DNA of 64,000 bases from Kocuria salsicia (GTDB lineage: Bacteria > Actinomycetota > Actinomycetes > Actinomycetales > Micrococcaceae). The stretch is taken from contig NZ_VELE01000003.1 of the NCBI RefSeq assembly GCF_007681555.1, positions 1 to 64,000 of the forward strand, in the 5' to 3' direction. The stretch's first letter is position 1. Every line of letters begins with the position of its first letter. Below, one piece after another: positions 17,780-27,347 of this stretch. The position numbers and the translations under genes were made by a program. The notes beneath the pieces are model-generated. The model had not been told where the DNA came from. It ran no database searches and was given only the letters and a program-made list of their open reading frames with translations.

Positions 17780-18418
17780 GTGACAACTGCGACTCATACC
17801 CCAGCCAAACCGGTGACGGCGACCATCACTCGCCCCAACCTCACCTCCGTGGGCACCATCGTGTGGTTGTCCTCCGAGGTGATGTTCTTCGCCGGCCTCT
17901 TCGCCATGTACTTCACCCTGCGCGCCACCTCCCCGGAGGTGTGGCACGAGAACACCGAGGTGCTCAACGTGCCCATGGCCACGGTGAACACCATCGTTCT
18001 CGTGCTGAGCTCGGTGACCTGCCAGTTCGGGGTCTTTGCCGCCGAACGGCTGCAGCCCCGCCGCACCGGCGGACTGCTCCAGCTCAACAAGTGGGGACTG
18101 ACCGAGTGGTTCGCCCTCACTTTCCTCATGGGCGCGGTCTTCGTTTCCGTGCAGGTCTACGAGTACGCCTCCCTGGTCTCGGAGGGCGTCTCGATCTCCG
18201 CCGACGCGTACGGTTCTGCGTTCTACATCACCACCGGGTTCCACGCCCTGCACGTGACCGGCGGTCTGATCGCATTCCTCTTCATCATCGGACGCGCCTT
18301 CGTTGCCAAGCGCTTCGGTCACTACGAGGCCACCTCGGCCATTGTGGTGTCGTACTACTGGCACTTCGTCGACGTGGTCTGGATCGTCCTGTTCCTGCTG
18401 GTCTACTTCATCAAGTAG
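17780..18418 (+). CDS. ctaE: Cytochrome c oxidase (aa3) subunit III
   Basis: A core membrane subunit of the aa3 oxidase that in actinobacteria forms a supercomplex with cytochrome bcc. The 212 residues have five hydrophobic helices, and family motifs include [18 protein letters not shown] in [14 protein letters not shown] and [17 protein letters not shown] 17780 is in leaderless position and begins a short polar N-terminus. It heads the ctaE-qcrC-qcrA-qcrB operon; qcrC starts 57 bp after its stop. Confidence 0.95.
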   Translation: MTTATHTPAKPVTATITRPNLTSVGTIVWLSSEVMFFAGLFAMYFTLRATSPEVWHENTEVLNVPMATVNTIVLVLSSVTCQFGVFAAERLQPRRTGGLLQLNKWGLTEWFALTFLMGAVFVSVQVYEYASLVSEGVSISADAYGSAFYITTGFHALHVTGGLIAFLFIIGRAFVAKRFGHYEATSAIVVSYYWHFVDVVWIVLFLLVYFIK

Positions 18419-18475
18419 CCAGCCGCAGGACCTCACCCATCCAAGTCTCAGAACCGAGTAAAAGGAACGTTTGAC

Positions 18476-19267
18476 GTGAAGGCACTCTCACAAAAGCGCC
18501 GCCATCCCATGGCAGCCCTCGCGCTGTTGGTCATGGCTTTGCTTCTGACCGGTGGACTCTACGCAGTTGCCACAACCACCAACGAAGCGAAGGCCGAGAC
18601 CACCACCTACTCGGCTCAGGACATCGAGGAGGGGCAGAAGCTGTTCATGGCCAACTGCTCCACCTGCCACGGCATGAAGGCCGAGGGCACCAGCTCCGGT
18701 CCCTCCCTGATCGGCGTGGGTGCTTCCGCTGTGGACTTCCAGGTCGGCACCGGCCGCATGCCCATGCAGATGCAGGGTCCCCAGGCGCAGGTCAAGCCCC
18801 AGCAGTTCAACGAGGAGCAGACCAGCCAGCTCGCCGCGTACGTCGCCTCCCTCGGCGCCGGCCCCAGTGTTCCCGCGGATGAGGACCTCGACATCTCCAA
18901 GGGCAACTCCGCCAACGGTGCCCAGGTCTTCCTCGCCAACTGCGCCATGTGCCACAACGCGGCCGGCCAGGGCGGCGCCCTGACCCGCGGCAAGTTCGCC
19001 CCGTCCCTCATGGGCGTGAGCGAGAAGCACATCTACGAGGCCATGCAGACAGGCCCGCAGAACATGCCGGTCTTCAACGACGCCAACATCACGCCGGAAG
19101 AGAAGCGGGACGTCATCACGTACCTGAAGACCCTCGACAACAACACCACCGTCGGTGGGTTCAGCCTGGGCTCACTCGGCCCGGTCTCCGAGGGCCTTTT
19201 CATCTGGACCGTCGGCCTGGTGATCGTCATTGGCTTCACCGTGTGGCTGACCTCCCGCTCCGCCTGA
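18476..19267 (+). CDS. qcrC: Di-haem cytochrome c subunit of the bcc complex
   Basis: A membrane-anchored di-haem cytochrome cc that passes electrons from the bcc complex to the aa3 oxidase CuA centre, replacing soluble cytochrome c. Its 263 residues begin with an N-terminal signal/anchor helix (about 12-32), then haem site CSTCH at 61-65 and CAMCH at 156-160, each in a cytochrome c fold with a downstream methionine ligand, and a C-terminal transmembrane helix. GTG 18476 has AAAGGA upstream. Confidence 0.95.
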   Translation: MKALSQKRRHPMAALALLVMALLLTGGLYAVATTTNEAKAETTTYSAQDIEEGQKLFMANCSTCHGMKAEGTSSGPSLIGVGASAVDFQVGTGRMPMQMQGPQAQVKPQQFNEEQTSQLAAYVASLGAGPSVPADEDLDISKGNSANGAQVFLANCAMCHNAAGQGGALTRGKFAPSLMGVSEKHIYEAMQTGPQNMPVFNDANITPEEKRDVITYLKTLDNNTTVGGFSLGSLGPVSEGLFIWTVGLVIVIGFTVWLTSRSA

Positions 19268-19340
19268 GAGCACTCGCCGGCGGTCACCCGTCGGCACTTT
19301 AGACACTATTCACAGCACCAAGAGAAGAATGAGGGACCAC

Positions 19341-20435
19341 ATGGGCGACCATCGTGACGGCACTCCCCACAAGAGCGGGGCGGTTGTCACCTCGGACGGA
19401 GCGGAGCAGGACCAGTTCCCCAATCCGGGGCTTCCACCGCACCGCCCCCGCGTGACCGACGTAGATCCCAAAGCTGCCAAGCGGGCAGAGCACCAGGTGG
19501 TCCTGCTGTTCCTGCTCTCCATGGTCGGGTCCGTCCTGTTCTTCGTGGCGTACTTCGGCATCCGCGTGGACGGCCCCCTGTACGACGCGGTGAACACCGA
19601 GCCCACGAGCCAGCTGCGTCTTCAGAACACGCTGCTCGGTCTTGGCATCGCACTCGGCATGTTCGGCATCGGCATCGGCGTGGTCCACTGGGCCCGCACG
19701 CTTATGCCGGATCACGAGATCGTCGAGATGCGCCACGACATCCGAAGTGAAGAGGATCGCGCCGAAGCACAGAGCATCCTCAACACCATCTACGACGAGT
19801 CGGGGGTCAAGCGTCGCCCGCTGCTGCGCAACACGCTCATCGGTGCGGCCGTGCTGATGCCCCTCCCCTTCGTCGGATTGCTCAAGGATCTCGGCCCCAC
19901 GGACCTCAAGGTCCTGCGCCACTCCATGTGGGATGAGGGAGTGCGACTGGTGCGCGACCCGTCCGGCACGCCCATCAAGGCCTCAGACGTCACCCTCGGC
20001 TCCGCCTTCCACGTGGTGCCAGAAAGCCTCAACAGCCTCAGCCACGAGGACGGCTACCTGAACGAGAAGGCCAAGTCCGTGGTTCTTCTCATGCGTTTGG
20101 ACCCCGACACCGTGAACGTTTCGGAGGAGCGCAAGGACTGGAACGTGGACGGCATCTTCGCCTACTCCAAGGTCTGCACCCATGTGGGCTGCCCGATCGC
20201 TCTGTACGAGCAGCACACGCACCACCTGCTGTGCCCGTGCCACCAGTCCACCTTCGACCTCGTGAACGAGTGCGAGGTCATCTTCGGCCCGGCTTCCCGC
20301 CCGCTGCCGCAGCTGCCCATCTCCGTTGACTCCGACGGCTACCTCGTGGCGCGCAGCGACTTCCACGAGCCCGTGGGACCGACATACTCCCAGCGTGACT
20401 TCGCAGTCAAGGAAATGCAGGGTGAGGGGAACTAA
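19341..20435 (+). CDS. qcrA: Rieske iron-sulfur subunit of the bcc complex
   Basis: The Rieske [2Fe-2S] protein of the menaquinol:cytochrome c segment. Like other actinobacterial QcrA it is long (364 residues), with three N-terminal membrane helices before the cluster domain. The cluster ligands are in CTHVGCP and CPCHQSTFD. ATG 19341 is preferred because GAGGG lies 5 nt upstream; ATG 19329 is in frame with a poorly spaced AGAGAAG. Its stop overlaps the qcrB start by one base (TAATG), implying translational coupling. Confidence 0.94.
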   Translation: MGDHRDGTPHKSGAVVTSDGAEQDQFPNPGLPPHRPRVTDVDPKAAKRAEHQVVLLFLLSMVGSVLFFVAYFGIRVDGPLYDAVNTEPTSQLRLQNTLLGLGIALGMFGIGIGVVHWARTLMPDHEIVEMRHDIRSEEDRAEAQSILNTIYDESGVKRRPLLRNTLIGAAVLMPLPFVGLLKDLGPTDLKVLRHSMWDEGVRLVRDPSGTPIKASDVTLGSAFHVVPESLNSLSHEDGYLNEKAKSVVLLMRLDPDTVNVSEERKDWNVDGIFAYSKVCTHVGCPIALYEQHTHHLLCPCHQSTFDLVNECEVIFGPASRPLPQLPISVDSDGYLVARSDFHEPVGPTYSQRDFAVKEMQGEGN

Positions 20436-22105
20436 TGTCTACTTCGTCAGACTTCGAGTACCGGCCCAGCACCGGCACCGGTCGCATTGCCAACTTCGTG
20501 GACACCCGCGTGGGTGCCTCCGCCATGGTCAAGGAGTTCGGCCGCAAGGTCTTCCCGGACCACTGGACCTTCATGTTCGGTGAGGTGGCGCTCTACAGCT
20601 TCGTCATCCTCCTGCTCTCGGGCACGTTCCTGGCATTCTGGTTCGACCCGACCATGACCTCCATGGAGTACAAGGGCAACTACGTGCCCATGCAGGGCGT
20701 GGAGATGTCCGGGGCCTACGCCTCAGCGCTGAACATCTCGTTCGATATCCGAGGCGGCCTCTTCCTTCGCCAGTTGCACCACTGGTCCGCGCTGATGTTC
20801 GTCATGGCGCTGTCCGTGCACATGCTTCGTGTCTTCTTCACCGGTGCGTTCCGGCGCCCGCGCGAGCTCAACTGGGTCGTCGGCTGCGTGCTCTTCATCC
20901 TCGCGATCGTCGCCGGCTTCTCCGGCTACTCCCTCCCGGACGACGTCCTCTCCGGCAACGGCCTGCGCATCGCTGATGCGATCGCCAAGTCCATGCCGAT
21001 CGTCGGCACCTACATCTCCATGTTCATGTTCGGTGGCGAGTTCCCGGGTCACGCGATCATCGGCCGCCTCTACATCGTGCACGTGCTGATCATCCCCGCG
21101 CTGATCCTGGTGATGATCGTGATTCACCTCTTCATGGTGGTCGTCCACAAGCACACCCAGTACCCCGGCCCCGGCCGCACTGAGGACAACGTGGTCGGTT
21201 TCCCCGTGGGCCCCATCTACGCGGCCAAGGCCGGGGGCTTCTTCTTCATCGTCTTCGGCATCCTCGCTGCCATTGCGGGCACCACGACGATCAACGCCAT
21301 CTGGAACTACGGTCCCTACGATCCCTCCCCCGTGCAGGCCGGTTCGCAGCCTGACTGGTACATGGGCTTCTCCGACGGCGGACTGCGCCTGATGCCCGGC
21401 AACTGGCCGTTCTCCTGGGAGGTCAGCATCTTCGGCCTCGCGGTTCCGCTGGCGATCCTGTTGCCGCTGATCCCCATGGCTGGCATGTTCGTGGTCATGT
21501 TCGCCTGGCCCTGGATCGAGCGATGGGTCACTCGCGATGACCGTGTCCACAATATCCTGGACCGCCCCCGCAACGCGCCGTTCCGCACCGCGGTGGGTGC
21601 CGCAGGCATCACGTTCTACGCGGTGCAGATGATGGCCGCCAGCGGTGACCTCATTGCCACGCACTTCCACATGGCCGTGAACGACGTCATCTACTGGTTG
21701 CGCGCGCTGTACTTCCTCGGCCCGATCCTCGCGTTCATCATCGTACGCCGGTTCTGCCTCTCCCTGCAGCGCAAGGACCGGGAGATTGTCCTCCACGGTC
21801 GCGAGTCTGGTCGTATCCAGGCCCTGCCCCACGGTGAGTTCGTAGAGGTTCACGAGCCGCTGAACGAGTACAAGCGGTACAAGCTGGTGGACTTCCAGGA
21901 CCGCCCGGTCCTGCCAGCCCGTGCCAATGCCAAGGGCAAGGTCACCTCCTCCGAGAAGCTGCGTGGCCGCCTGAGCCGCCTGTTCTTCGAGGACCGTGTG
22001 GCTCCCGTGACACCGGCCGAGCTCGAGGCGGCACACGGCCACAGCCACGACGCGGAGCCCGTGGGTGTCGGAGCCGGTTCGCACCAGGGCGAGCTCGACA
22101 AGTAG
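20435..22105 (+). CDS. qcrB: Cytochrome b subunit of the bcc complex
   Basis: The di-haem cytochrome b that oxidises menaquinol. The 556 residues comprise eight or so membrane helices followed by the C-terminal hydrophilic extension of about 120 residues typical of actinobacteria. Haem-ligand histidine segments HHWSALMF and HLFMVVVHKH and the Qo-site PDW motif (QPDWYMGF) are visible. It is the last gene of the operon, followed by a strong hairpin. Confidence 0.95.
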   Translation: MSTSSDFEYRPSTGTGRIANFVDTRVGASAMVKEFGRKVFPDHWTFMFGEVALYSFVILLLSGTFLAFWFDPTMTSMEYKGNYVPMQGVEMSGAYASALNISFDIRGGLFLRQLHHWSALMFVMALSVHMLRVFFTGAFRRPRELNWVVGCVLFILAIVAGFSGYSLPDDVLSGNGLRIADAIAKSMPIVGTYISMFMFGGEFPGHAIIGRLYIVHVLIIPALILVMIVIHLFMVVVHKHTQYPGPGRTEDNVVGFPVGPIYAAKAGGFFFIVFGILAAIAGTTTINAIWNYGPYDPSPVQAGSQPDWYMGFSDGGLRLMPGNWPFSWEVSIFGLAVPLAILLPLIPMAGMFVVMFAWPWIERWVTRDDRVHNILDRPRNAPFRTAVGAAGITFYAVQMMAASGDLIATHFHMAVNDVIYWLRALYFLGPILAFIIVRRFCLSLQRKDREIVLHGRESGRIQALPHGEFVEVHEPLNEYKRYKLVDFQDRPVLPARANAKGKVTSSEKLRGRLSRLFFEDRVAPVTPAELEAAHGHSHDAEPVGVGAGSHQGELDK

Positions 22106-22142
22106 CACCGCTCCCCCCGTCGGACCCGGATGGGGCTCAGGA

Positions 22143-22179
22143 GGGCCCGTGGAGATCACTGATCTCCACGGGCCCTTTT
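22143..22179 (+). terminator. Intrinsic terminator of ctaE-qcrCAB
   Basis: Near-continuous 16-bp inverted repeat, arms 22143-22158 and 22160-22175 (GGGCCCGTGGAG and its complement), followed by TTTT, 38 bp after the qcrB stop. Confidence 0.9.
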
Positions 22180-22530
22180 CATGTCCACATCGCGACCACG
22201 CCGTGGACCGCGAGTGTAGCGGCAGGACCAGGCCCGGCCATGGGCCACAGGCCGGTGGGAGCGTTCCACGTTGGCGTGTGTGCAGTGCGGCGGGTACGAC
22301 CGCATCCGATTCGGGGCGGGATCGCCCGCGCCTCGCAGTTGCCACACGGCGGGTGCAACCAGCAGGTACCACCATCACGCGTTGGGACTCGCTCGAAGGT
22401 GACACCATCCCGCGGGCCCGGACAGCCTCCGTGATGAAGTCGCCCCCCGGAGGCAGACACGCCCAAGGGCCGACCATCGGGCGCGACCGTCCCTTCGAGG
22501 ACCGAATGACATGGTCAGTGTTCGTGCGGG
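22180..22530. other. Spacer without recognisable gene
   Basis: Between the qcrB terminator and the VOC remnant I see no gene, RNA or repeat. Frames on both strands are short or Arg/Pro-rich shadows. Confidence 0.4.
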
Positions 22531-22812
22531 TCAGTCCACCGGGGAGACGGGGATGAGATTGCCGTCCGGATTCGTAGCCGCGAATGTGTGGCCGAAGACG
22601 TCACCGTGCGGCTCCGTCGCGATGTGGACGCACTGTGAGACCCAACTCGTGAAGGTCTTGTCAACTGTGGAGGCCGGGCCGGTGATCATCAGCCCGAGCT
22701 TGCTCGTGCGGGGGGCGCTCGAGACGGCGTGTTCGGTGCGTCTGGTCCACGGGGCGAACAGGACGCCGGGGGCAACGTCGAAAGCCATGTAGCGCGACTG
22801 GAGACCACGACA
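22531..22812 (-). pseudogene. VOC (glyoxalase-fold) protein remnant, C-terminal half
   Basis: The minus strand encodes a recognisable VOC ending. It starts near LQSRYMAFDVAPGVLF, continues through VDKTFTSWVSQCVHIATEP and ends in ATNPDGNLIPVSPVD, where the family has the D-P-D-G-N-x-I-x-V strand with metal ligand. The N-terminal half that should hold the first beta-alpha-beta-beta-beta module and metal ligands is absent: upstream of about 22812 the frame runs into unrelated sequence. The first methionine in the conserved part (22788) would give only 86 residues. It lies divergent to a decayed WYL regulator, a pairing common in actinobacteria. Confidence 0.7.
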
Positions 22813-22854
22813 GGACCTGTCATCTTTTTCTGAAAGGACTGCTCGGATTGCAGG

Positions 22855-23595
22855 CCTCGAAATTGCTGCGCCTCCTGCCGTTCCTATAGACGCGCCAGCG
22901 CATGCCCACGACCGAGCACGCCGAGCGTCTGGAGGTGTCCCGGCGGACGGTGCTGCGGGATGTCGCGGCGTTGAAAGTTTCGAGTGCCTCGGACTGCCTG
23001 CGGTGCATGAGACGGCCGCGCGCAAAATCACCGTCCGTCAGACCGCGGCGTCCGGGGCCTCGAACGTGACGCGATTGGCTGACCTGGTAACGGTCGACAG
23101 CAGCGTGTGGCTGGTAGAGCCGAGTGCGGAAGTGGACATCACCGAACGTGCCTGGGCGCTTCGTCACCTATGCCGGATGAAAATCCAGTACACGCGCAGC
23201 GCTGACGGGCGGGCATCGCCCCGCATCGTCGACCCGTACGGGCTCGTAGCGACGTCGGGCCGCCGGTACCTCATCGCCGACGAGCAGGGCACCGGCCGGC
23301 TGTTCACTCTGGAACAGCTCTCGGACTGCACGCCGCTCGACGCACCGGCCGCCCTCCGGTCAGGTCATACGCGGCGCACCGTGTGGGCGGCGCTGAAGGA
23401 ACGCGCCGAGTCGCCGGGTCGGGTGAGCGTGACCGTCCGCCTCCTAGAAAGCCGACTCGACCTCGTACGGTGCGTCAGCTCTTCCAGTTCGGCAACCACA
23501 TCGAGATACTTCCCCCCGAAGGAGCACGCGAACGCATTCGTCAGATCGGGACGGACATGGCAGAGCGTCTCTCGCTCGAGTCCGACGACCGGTAA
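22855..23595 (+). pseudogene. Decayed WYL-domain (YafY-type) transcriptional regulator
   Basis: Pieces of one regulator appear in three frames. A helix-turn-helix piece has SKLLRLLPFL then a stop, and ERLEVSRRTVLRDVAAL. The WYL core (23003 frame) includes RMKIQYTRSADGRASPRIVDPYG, LVATSGRRYLIADEQG and RLFTLEQL. A C-terminal piece in another frame (about 23480-23595) reads GNHIEILPPEGARERI. The stop, the loss of sequence between the HTH and WYL, and the late frameshift show it is non-functional. It is divergent from the VOC remnant, which it probably once controlled. Confidence 0.75.
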
Positions 23596-24034
23596 GCGAG
23601 ATACCCGACCGTTGATCAACCTCCCTGCCCAGTGTTGCTATGAGCATCTTGGTGAAGAAGTAGCCGCAGCGCCGAGCGGTGACGTCCATGTCGAAAGCAT
23701 TCGGGTTGACCTTGGTGCCCGCAAGGCCGTCAATCTCACGGCGCCCCACGCTTCTCGGCACCGACGCTGCTCTGGAGCACGGCGCGGCCAATGCCGTTGG
23801 ACCTGACTGCGACCTGCGCTCCGCCCACACCGATCGGGACAGGCGCATCAGCTTACGCCCATTACGCCCCTGCCGTCACGAACTGCTCCATGGACCCTGG
23901 AATGTGGTCGCCTGCAGCACGTGGTGTCGGAGCTGCTCTGCAGTGCTCCTCTCTGTTGCGCGGAGACACGACGATGCCCGCCCCATTCGTGGATGGGGCG
24001 GGCATCGTCGCAAATCACGGTGCTCAGTGGTCGA
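23596..24034. other. Spacer downstream of ctaF
   Basis: Apart from the hairpin at 23970-24009 this 439-bp stretch holds nothing I can name. A minus-strand frame (23444-23848) has an even amino-acid mix around NPNAFDMDVTARRCGYFF but overlaps the WYL remnant and matches no family I know. It may be further decayed DNA. Confidence 0.35.
23970..24009 (-). terminator. Hairpin terminator of ctaC-ctaD-ctaF
   Basis: A perfect 17-bp stem, arms 23970-23986 and 23993-24009 (core GATGCCCGCCCCAT), with a 6-nt loop, 25 bp beyond the ctaF stop. It lacks a U-tract on either strand. Confidence 0.7.
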
Positions 24035-24439
24035 TCAGTGCGCGTGGTCTCCGCGGGAGTGCTCGAAGATCAGCCCCAGGAGGCCCAGCAGGGCCACAGG
24101 AGCGGCCAGGATGATGATCCACCAGCCAACGGCCAGCGCGGTCACGAACAACGCGCAGCCGATGCCGAGGAGCAGGGGCCACCAGCTCCACGGGGAGAAA
24201 GCACCGTAGTCGCCGGACATCTCCACGATCTCGCCGTCCTCGCGGTCCTCCGGCAGGCTGCCACCGGCGGAGCGCTGCACGAGCCAGAGGTAGATGACGA
24301 GCATGAAGCTCATGGCCGACAGAGCGAGGAGCGCCGGGAAGCCCGCGAGCTCCTGGAAGTCGGTCACGTATCCGTAGATGAACCCGATTACCAGGCAGAA
24401 CACGGCCAGCATCAGGAACAGTTTGATGGTTGCTTTCAT
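24035..24439 (-). CDS. ctaF: Cytochrome c oxidase subunit IV (actinobacterial CtaF)
   Basis: A small actinobacteria-specific subunit of the aa3 oxidase. The 134 residues comprise four hydrophobic helices (about 5-25, 33-54, 86-103, 106-124), a polar loop with a PEDRED stretch, and a short His-rich end, matching CtaF length and layout. It overlaps ctaD by 4 bp (ATGA), so it is translationally coupled. Last gene of the ctaC-ctaD-ctaF operon. Confidence 0.9.
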   Translation of the reverse strand: MKATIKLFLMLAVFCLVIGFIYGYVTDFQELAGFPALLALSAMSFMLVIYLWLVQRSAGGSLPEDREDGEIVEMSGDYGAFSPWSWWPLLLGIGCALFVTALAVGWWIIILAAPVALLGLLGLIFEHSRGDHAH

Positions 24440-26157
24440 CGTCCGTTCCTCCCGGAACCGCCCACGAGGGGCATCTCGGCGTCGTACTGTTGGCTGGAAA
24501 ACGCGGAGAGCTCCGGGTGGTGGAGGTCCAGCGCGGGCCGCTCAGAGCGGATGCGGGGCAACGAAGTGAAGTTGTGGCGCGGGGGTGGGCAGGAGGTCGC
24601 CCACTCGAGAGAACCCCCGAAGCCCCAGGGATCGTCCACCTCGACCTTTTTGGCGTTGCGGTGCGTGGTGTACACGTTCCAGAAGAACGGGATCATGGAC
24701 ACGCCCAGCAGCATGGAGCCGACCGTCGAGAACTGATTCATCCAGGTGAATCCGTCCTCCGGCAGGTAGTCCGCGTAACGGCGGGGCATGCCGTCCACGC
24801 CCAGCCAGTGCTGGATGAGGAACGTCATGTGGAAGCCGACGAACAGCAGCCAGAAGTGGATCTTGCCGATGCGCTCGTTGAGCATCTTGCCGGTGAACTT
24901 GGGCCACCAGAAGTAGAAGCCCGCGAACATGCCGAACACGACGGTTCCGAAGATCACGTAGTGGAAGTGCGCCACCACGAAGTAGGTGTCCGAGACGTGG
25001 AAGTCCAGGGGCGGGGTGGCCAAGATGATGCCGGTCAGACCGCCGAACAGGAACGTGAAGAGGAAGCCCAGCACCCACAGAATGGGTGTCTCGAAGGTGA
25101 GCGAGCCCTGCCACATGGTGCCGATCCAGTTGAAGAACTTCACACCCGTGGGCACCGCGATCATCATCGTCATGAAGGAGAAGAAGCCCAGCGCCACAGC
25201 ACCCGTGACGTACATGTGGTGTGCCCACACGGTGACGGACAGCGCCGCAATGGCGATGGTCGCGAAAACGAGGCCCTTGTAGCCGAAGAGCGGCTTCCGG
25301 GAGAACACGGGGATGATCTCGGAGACGATGCCGAAGAACGGCAGCGCCAGCACATAGACCTCAGGGTGTCCGAAGAACCAGAAGAGGTGCTGCCAGAGGA
25401 TGGCCCCACCGTTCTCAGCATCGAAGATGTGACCACCCAGTCGGCGGTCCATTCCCAGTGCGAACAGCGCGGAAGCCAGCGGCGGGAAGATCATGATGAT
25501 GAGGATGGCGGTGATCAGCGTGGTCCAGGTGAACAGTGACATGCGCCACATGGTCATGCCGGGAGCGCGCATGCACACGATGGTGGTGATGAAGTTGACC
25601 CCACCGAGGATGGTGCCGAAGCCCTGCAGGCCCAGGCCGAAGACCCAGAGGTCACCGCCAACCCCTGGACTGAACGTGGTGCTGTTCAGAGGTGCGTAGG
25701 CGAACCAGCCGAAGGACGCGGCGCCCTGCGGGGACATGAAGCCGGAGACGGCCACGAGCGAGCCGAAGAGGAAGAACCAGAAGGCCAGCGCGTTCAGTCG
25801 CGGGAAGGCGACGTCCGGTGCGCCCAGCTGCAACGGGACGATCACGTTTGCGAAGCCGATGAACAGCGGGGTGCCGAACATCAGCAGCATGATCGTGCCG
25901 TGCATGGTGAACAGCTGGTTGTACTGGTCCTTCGTCTCGAGGATCTGCATGCCGGGCTCGAAGAGCTCCGCACGGATGAGCAGCGCCATAACGCCGCCCA
26001 CGCAGAAGAAGCTGAAGGACGAGATCAGGTACATGTACCCGATGGTCTTGTGGTCGGTCGAGGTGAGCCAGTTGACGATCACCTTGCCCTTGGAGCGTGG
26101 GACAACGCGGGGTGCGGCCGTGGCCGCGTCGTCCCGCGAGTATTCGAGCGTAGACAT
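24436..26157 (-). CDS. ctaD: Cytochrome c oxidase (aa3) subunit I
   Basis: The catalytic haem-copper subunit reducing O2. The 573 residues have twelve membrane helices, and motifs include [11 protein letters not shown], the haem a ligand region [24 protein letters not shown] (CuB histidine and cross-linked tyrosine), HHMYVTG (CuB histidines) and [11 protein letters not shown] (haem ligands). The N-terminal 25 residues are polar. It follows ctaC by 10 bp. Confidence 0.97.
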   Translation of the reverse strand: MSTLEYSRDDAATAAPRVVPRSKGKVIVNWLTSTDHKTIGYMYLISSFSFFCVGGVMALLIRAELFEPGMQILETKDQYNQLFTMHGTIMLLMFGTPLFIGFANVIVPLQLGAPDVAFPRLNALAFWFFLFGSLVAVSGFMSPQGAASFGWFAYAPLNSTTFSPGVGGDLWVFGLGLQGFGTILGGVNFITTIVCMRAPGMTMWRMSLFTWTTLITAILIIMIFPPLASALFALGMDRRLGGHIFDAENGGAILWQHLFWFFGHPEVYVLALPFFGIVSEIIPVFSRKPLFGYKGLVFATIAIAALSVTVWAHHMYVTGAVALGFFSFMTMMIAVPTGVKFFNWIGTMWQGSLTFETPILWVLGFLFTFLFGGLTGIILATPPLDFHVSDTYFVVAHFHYVIFGTVVFGMFAGFYFWWPKFTGKMLNERIGKIHFWLLFVGFHMTFLIQHWLGVDGMPRRYADYLPEDGFTWMNQFSTVGSMLLGVSMIPFFWNVYTTHRNAKKVEVDDPWGFGGSLEWATSCPPPRHNFTSLPRIRSERPALDLHHPELSAFSSQQYDAEMPLVGGSGRNGR

Positions 26158-26167
26158 TGCCTATCCC

Positions 26168-27031
26168 CTAGTTGTTGGACGTTGCGTTGAGGTTCGGGTT
26201 GCGGTTGTACTCGTCGCCGACGATCCCCGTGTTGCCCTCGTCGCGCAGCTTCTGGATCTGGGCGTTGTACTCGTCCTTGCTCACGACGGACACGTTGAAG
26301 AGCATCTCGGAGTGGTACTCGCCGCACAGCTCGGCACACTTGCCAGCGAAGGTTCCCTCGCGACCGGTGGTGAAGCTCATGTAGTTCGTACGGCCCGGGA
26401 CCATGTCGATCTTTTCGAGGAAGGCCGGGACCCAGAACGAGTGGATGACGTCGCGGGAGGAGATCTCCAGCTCGACCTTGCTGTCCGCCGGGAGGTACAG
26501 AGTCGGCAGGGTCTCCTCGACACCGGGCTCACCCGTGAGGTGCGCCTGCACGCCCTGGTAGTGGACGTCCTCGTCGAGGTAGTTGAAGTCCCACGCCCAC
26601 TGCTTGCCGTACACCTGGATCTTCGCGTCGGGATTGTCGAAGCGGTCGGTGATGGCGGTCTGCGTACGGAAGGAGAAGAAGAACAGGCTCACGATCAGCG
26701 CAATGGGGACGATCGTGTAGAAGATCTCCAGCGGGGCGTTGTATGCGAGCTGACGAGGGTAACCGGTCTCATTCTTGCGCCGGCGGTAGGCGACCATGCA
26801 CCAGAGCATGAGACCCCACACCACGAGGCCAACGCTCAGTGCCGCGATCCAGGAACCGATCCACAGGTCCATGACCTGGTCAGCGTTGTCGGTGGTACCC
26901 CGTTCAGTGGGCAGGAAGCCCACCTTCGACTGCTCCGAGCACGCGGTGAGCGAGATCGTCGCCAGGACTGCCACTGCCGAGACCTTCAGCGCTCGGCCGC
27001 GGCGGGTGCCGGTTCGAGTTTGCGAACTCAC
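26168..27031 (-). CDS. ctaC: Cytochrome c oxidase (aa3) subunit II, lipoprotein
   Basis: Carries the CuA centre that accepts electrons from QcrC. With GTG 27031 it has 287 residues: a signal peptide with lipobox LTAC, two membrane helices (about 65-90 and 105-125), then the cupredoxin domain with VIHSFWVP and the CuA ligands CAELCGEYHSEM. GTG 27031 is chosen for AGGAAGG 8 nt upstream; an ATG 12 codons earlier is possible. A 21-bp palindrome lies about 115 bp upstream. Confidence 0.95.
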   Translation of the reverse strand: MSSQTRTGTRRGRALKVSAVAVLATISLTACSEQSKVGFLPTERGTTDNADQVMDLWIGSWIAALSVGLVVWGLMLWCMVAYRRRKNETGYPRQLAYNAPLEIFYTIVPIALIVSLFFFSFRTQTAITDRFDNPDAKIQVYGKQWAWDFNYLDEDVHYQGVQAHLTGEPGVEETLPTLYLPADSKVELEISSRDVIHSFWVPAFLEKIDMVPGRTNYMSFTTGREGTFAGKCAELCGEYHSEMLFNVSVVSKDEYNAQIQKLRDEGNTGIVGDEYNRNPNLNATSNN

Positions 27032-27145
27032 AGACGGCCCTTCCTCTTCTGTACGTGGGTTCGGCATCGGCCCTGCGCGAGGGCAGAGAGGACACGTCGC
27101 CCGTTAATGGTTCTCCCTAGGAAGCTTACCCCTCAGCCCCTCCAT

Positions 27146-27166
27146 GTGCTGACACTGTGTCAGCAC
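27146..27166. promoter_or_regulatory. 21-bp palindrome upstream of ctaC
   Basis: GTGCTGACAC-T-GTGTCAGCAC has perfect 10-bp arms about a single central base. It lies 115-135 bp before the ctaC start and 180 bp past the Fe-S carrier gene, which has its own hairpin, so an operator for the oxidase operon is more likely than a terminator. Confidence 0.5.
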
Positions 27167-27281
27167 GCCGTGTCGCCCGGGAATCCGGGCCCGGAGCTCG
27201 TTAAAACCGCTTCCACGCGGGCCCGCGACATCGTGGTCTGCGCCGCGCAGCGGCAGCTGCGGAACCACCCCGGACACGGAG

Positions 27282-27323
27282 AGCGGGGGTGTACCCGGCC
27301 CGTGGGCCATGCACACCCCCGCT
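27282..27323 (-). terminator. Hairpin terminator of the A-type Fe-S carrier gene
   Basis: AGCGGGGGTGT (27282-27292) pairs perfectly with ACACCCCCGCT (27313-27323), 25 bp beyond the stop at 27348. No U-tract. Confidence 0.6.
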
Positions 27324-27347
27324 GCTGCGCGGTGTCCCCGCGGGGAC

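Noticed and set aside
23444-23848. 134-codon minus frame overlapping the WYL remnant
   Set aside because: No recognisable domain, overlaps a clear remnant on the other strand and lacks an SD; I cannot exclude a decayed gene fragment in its central part.
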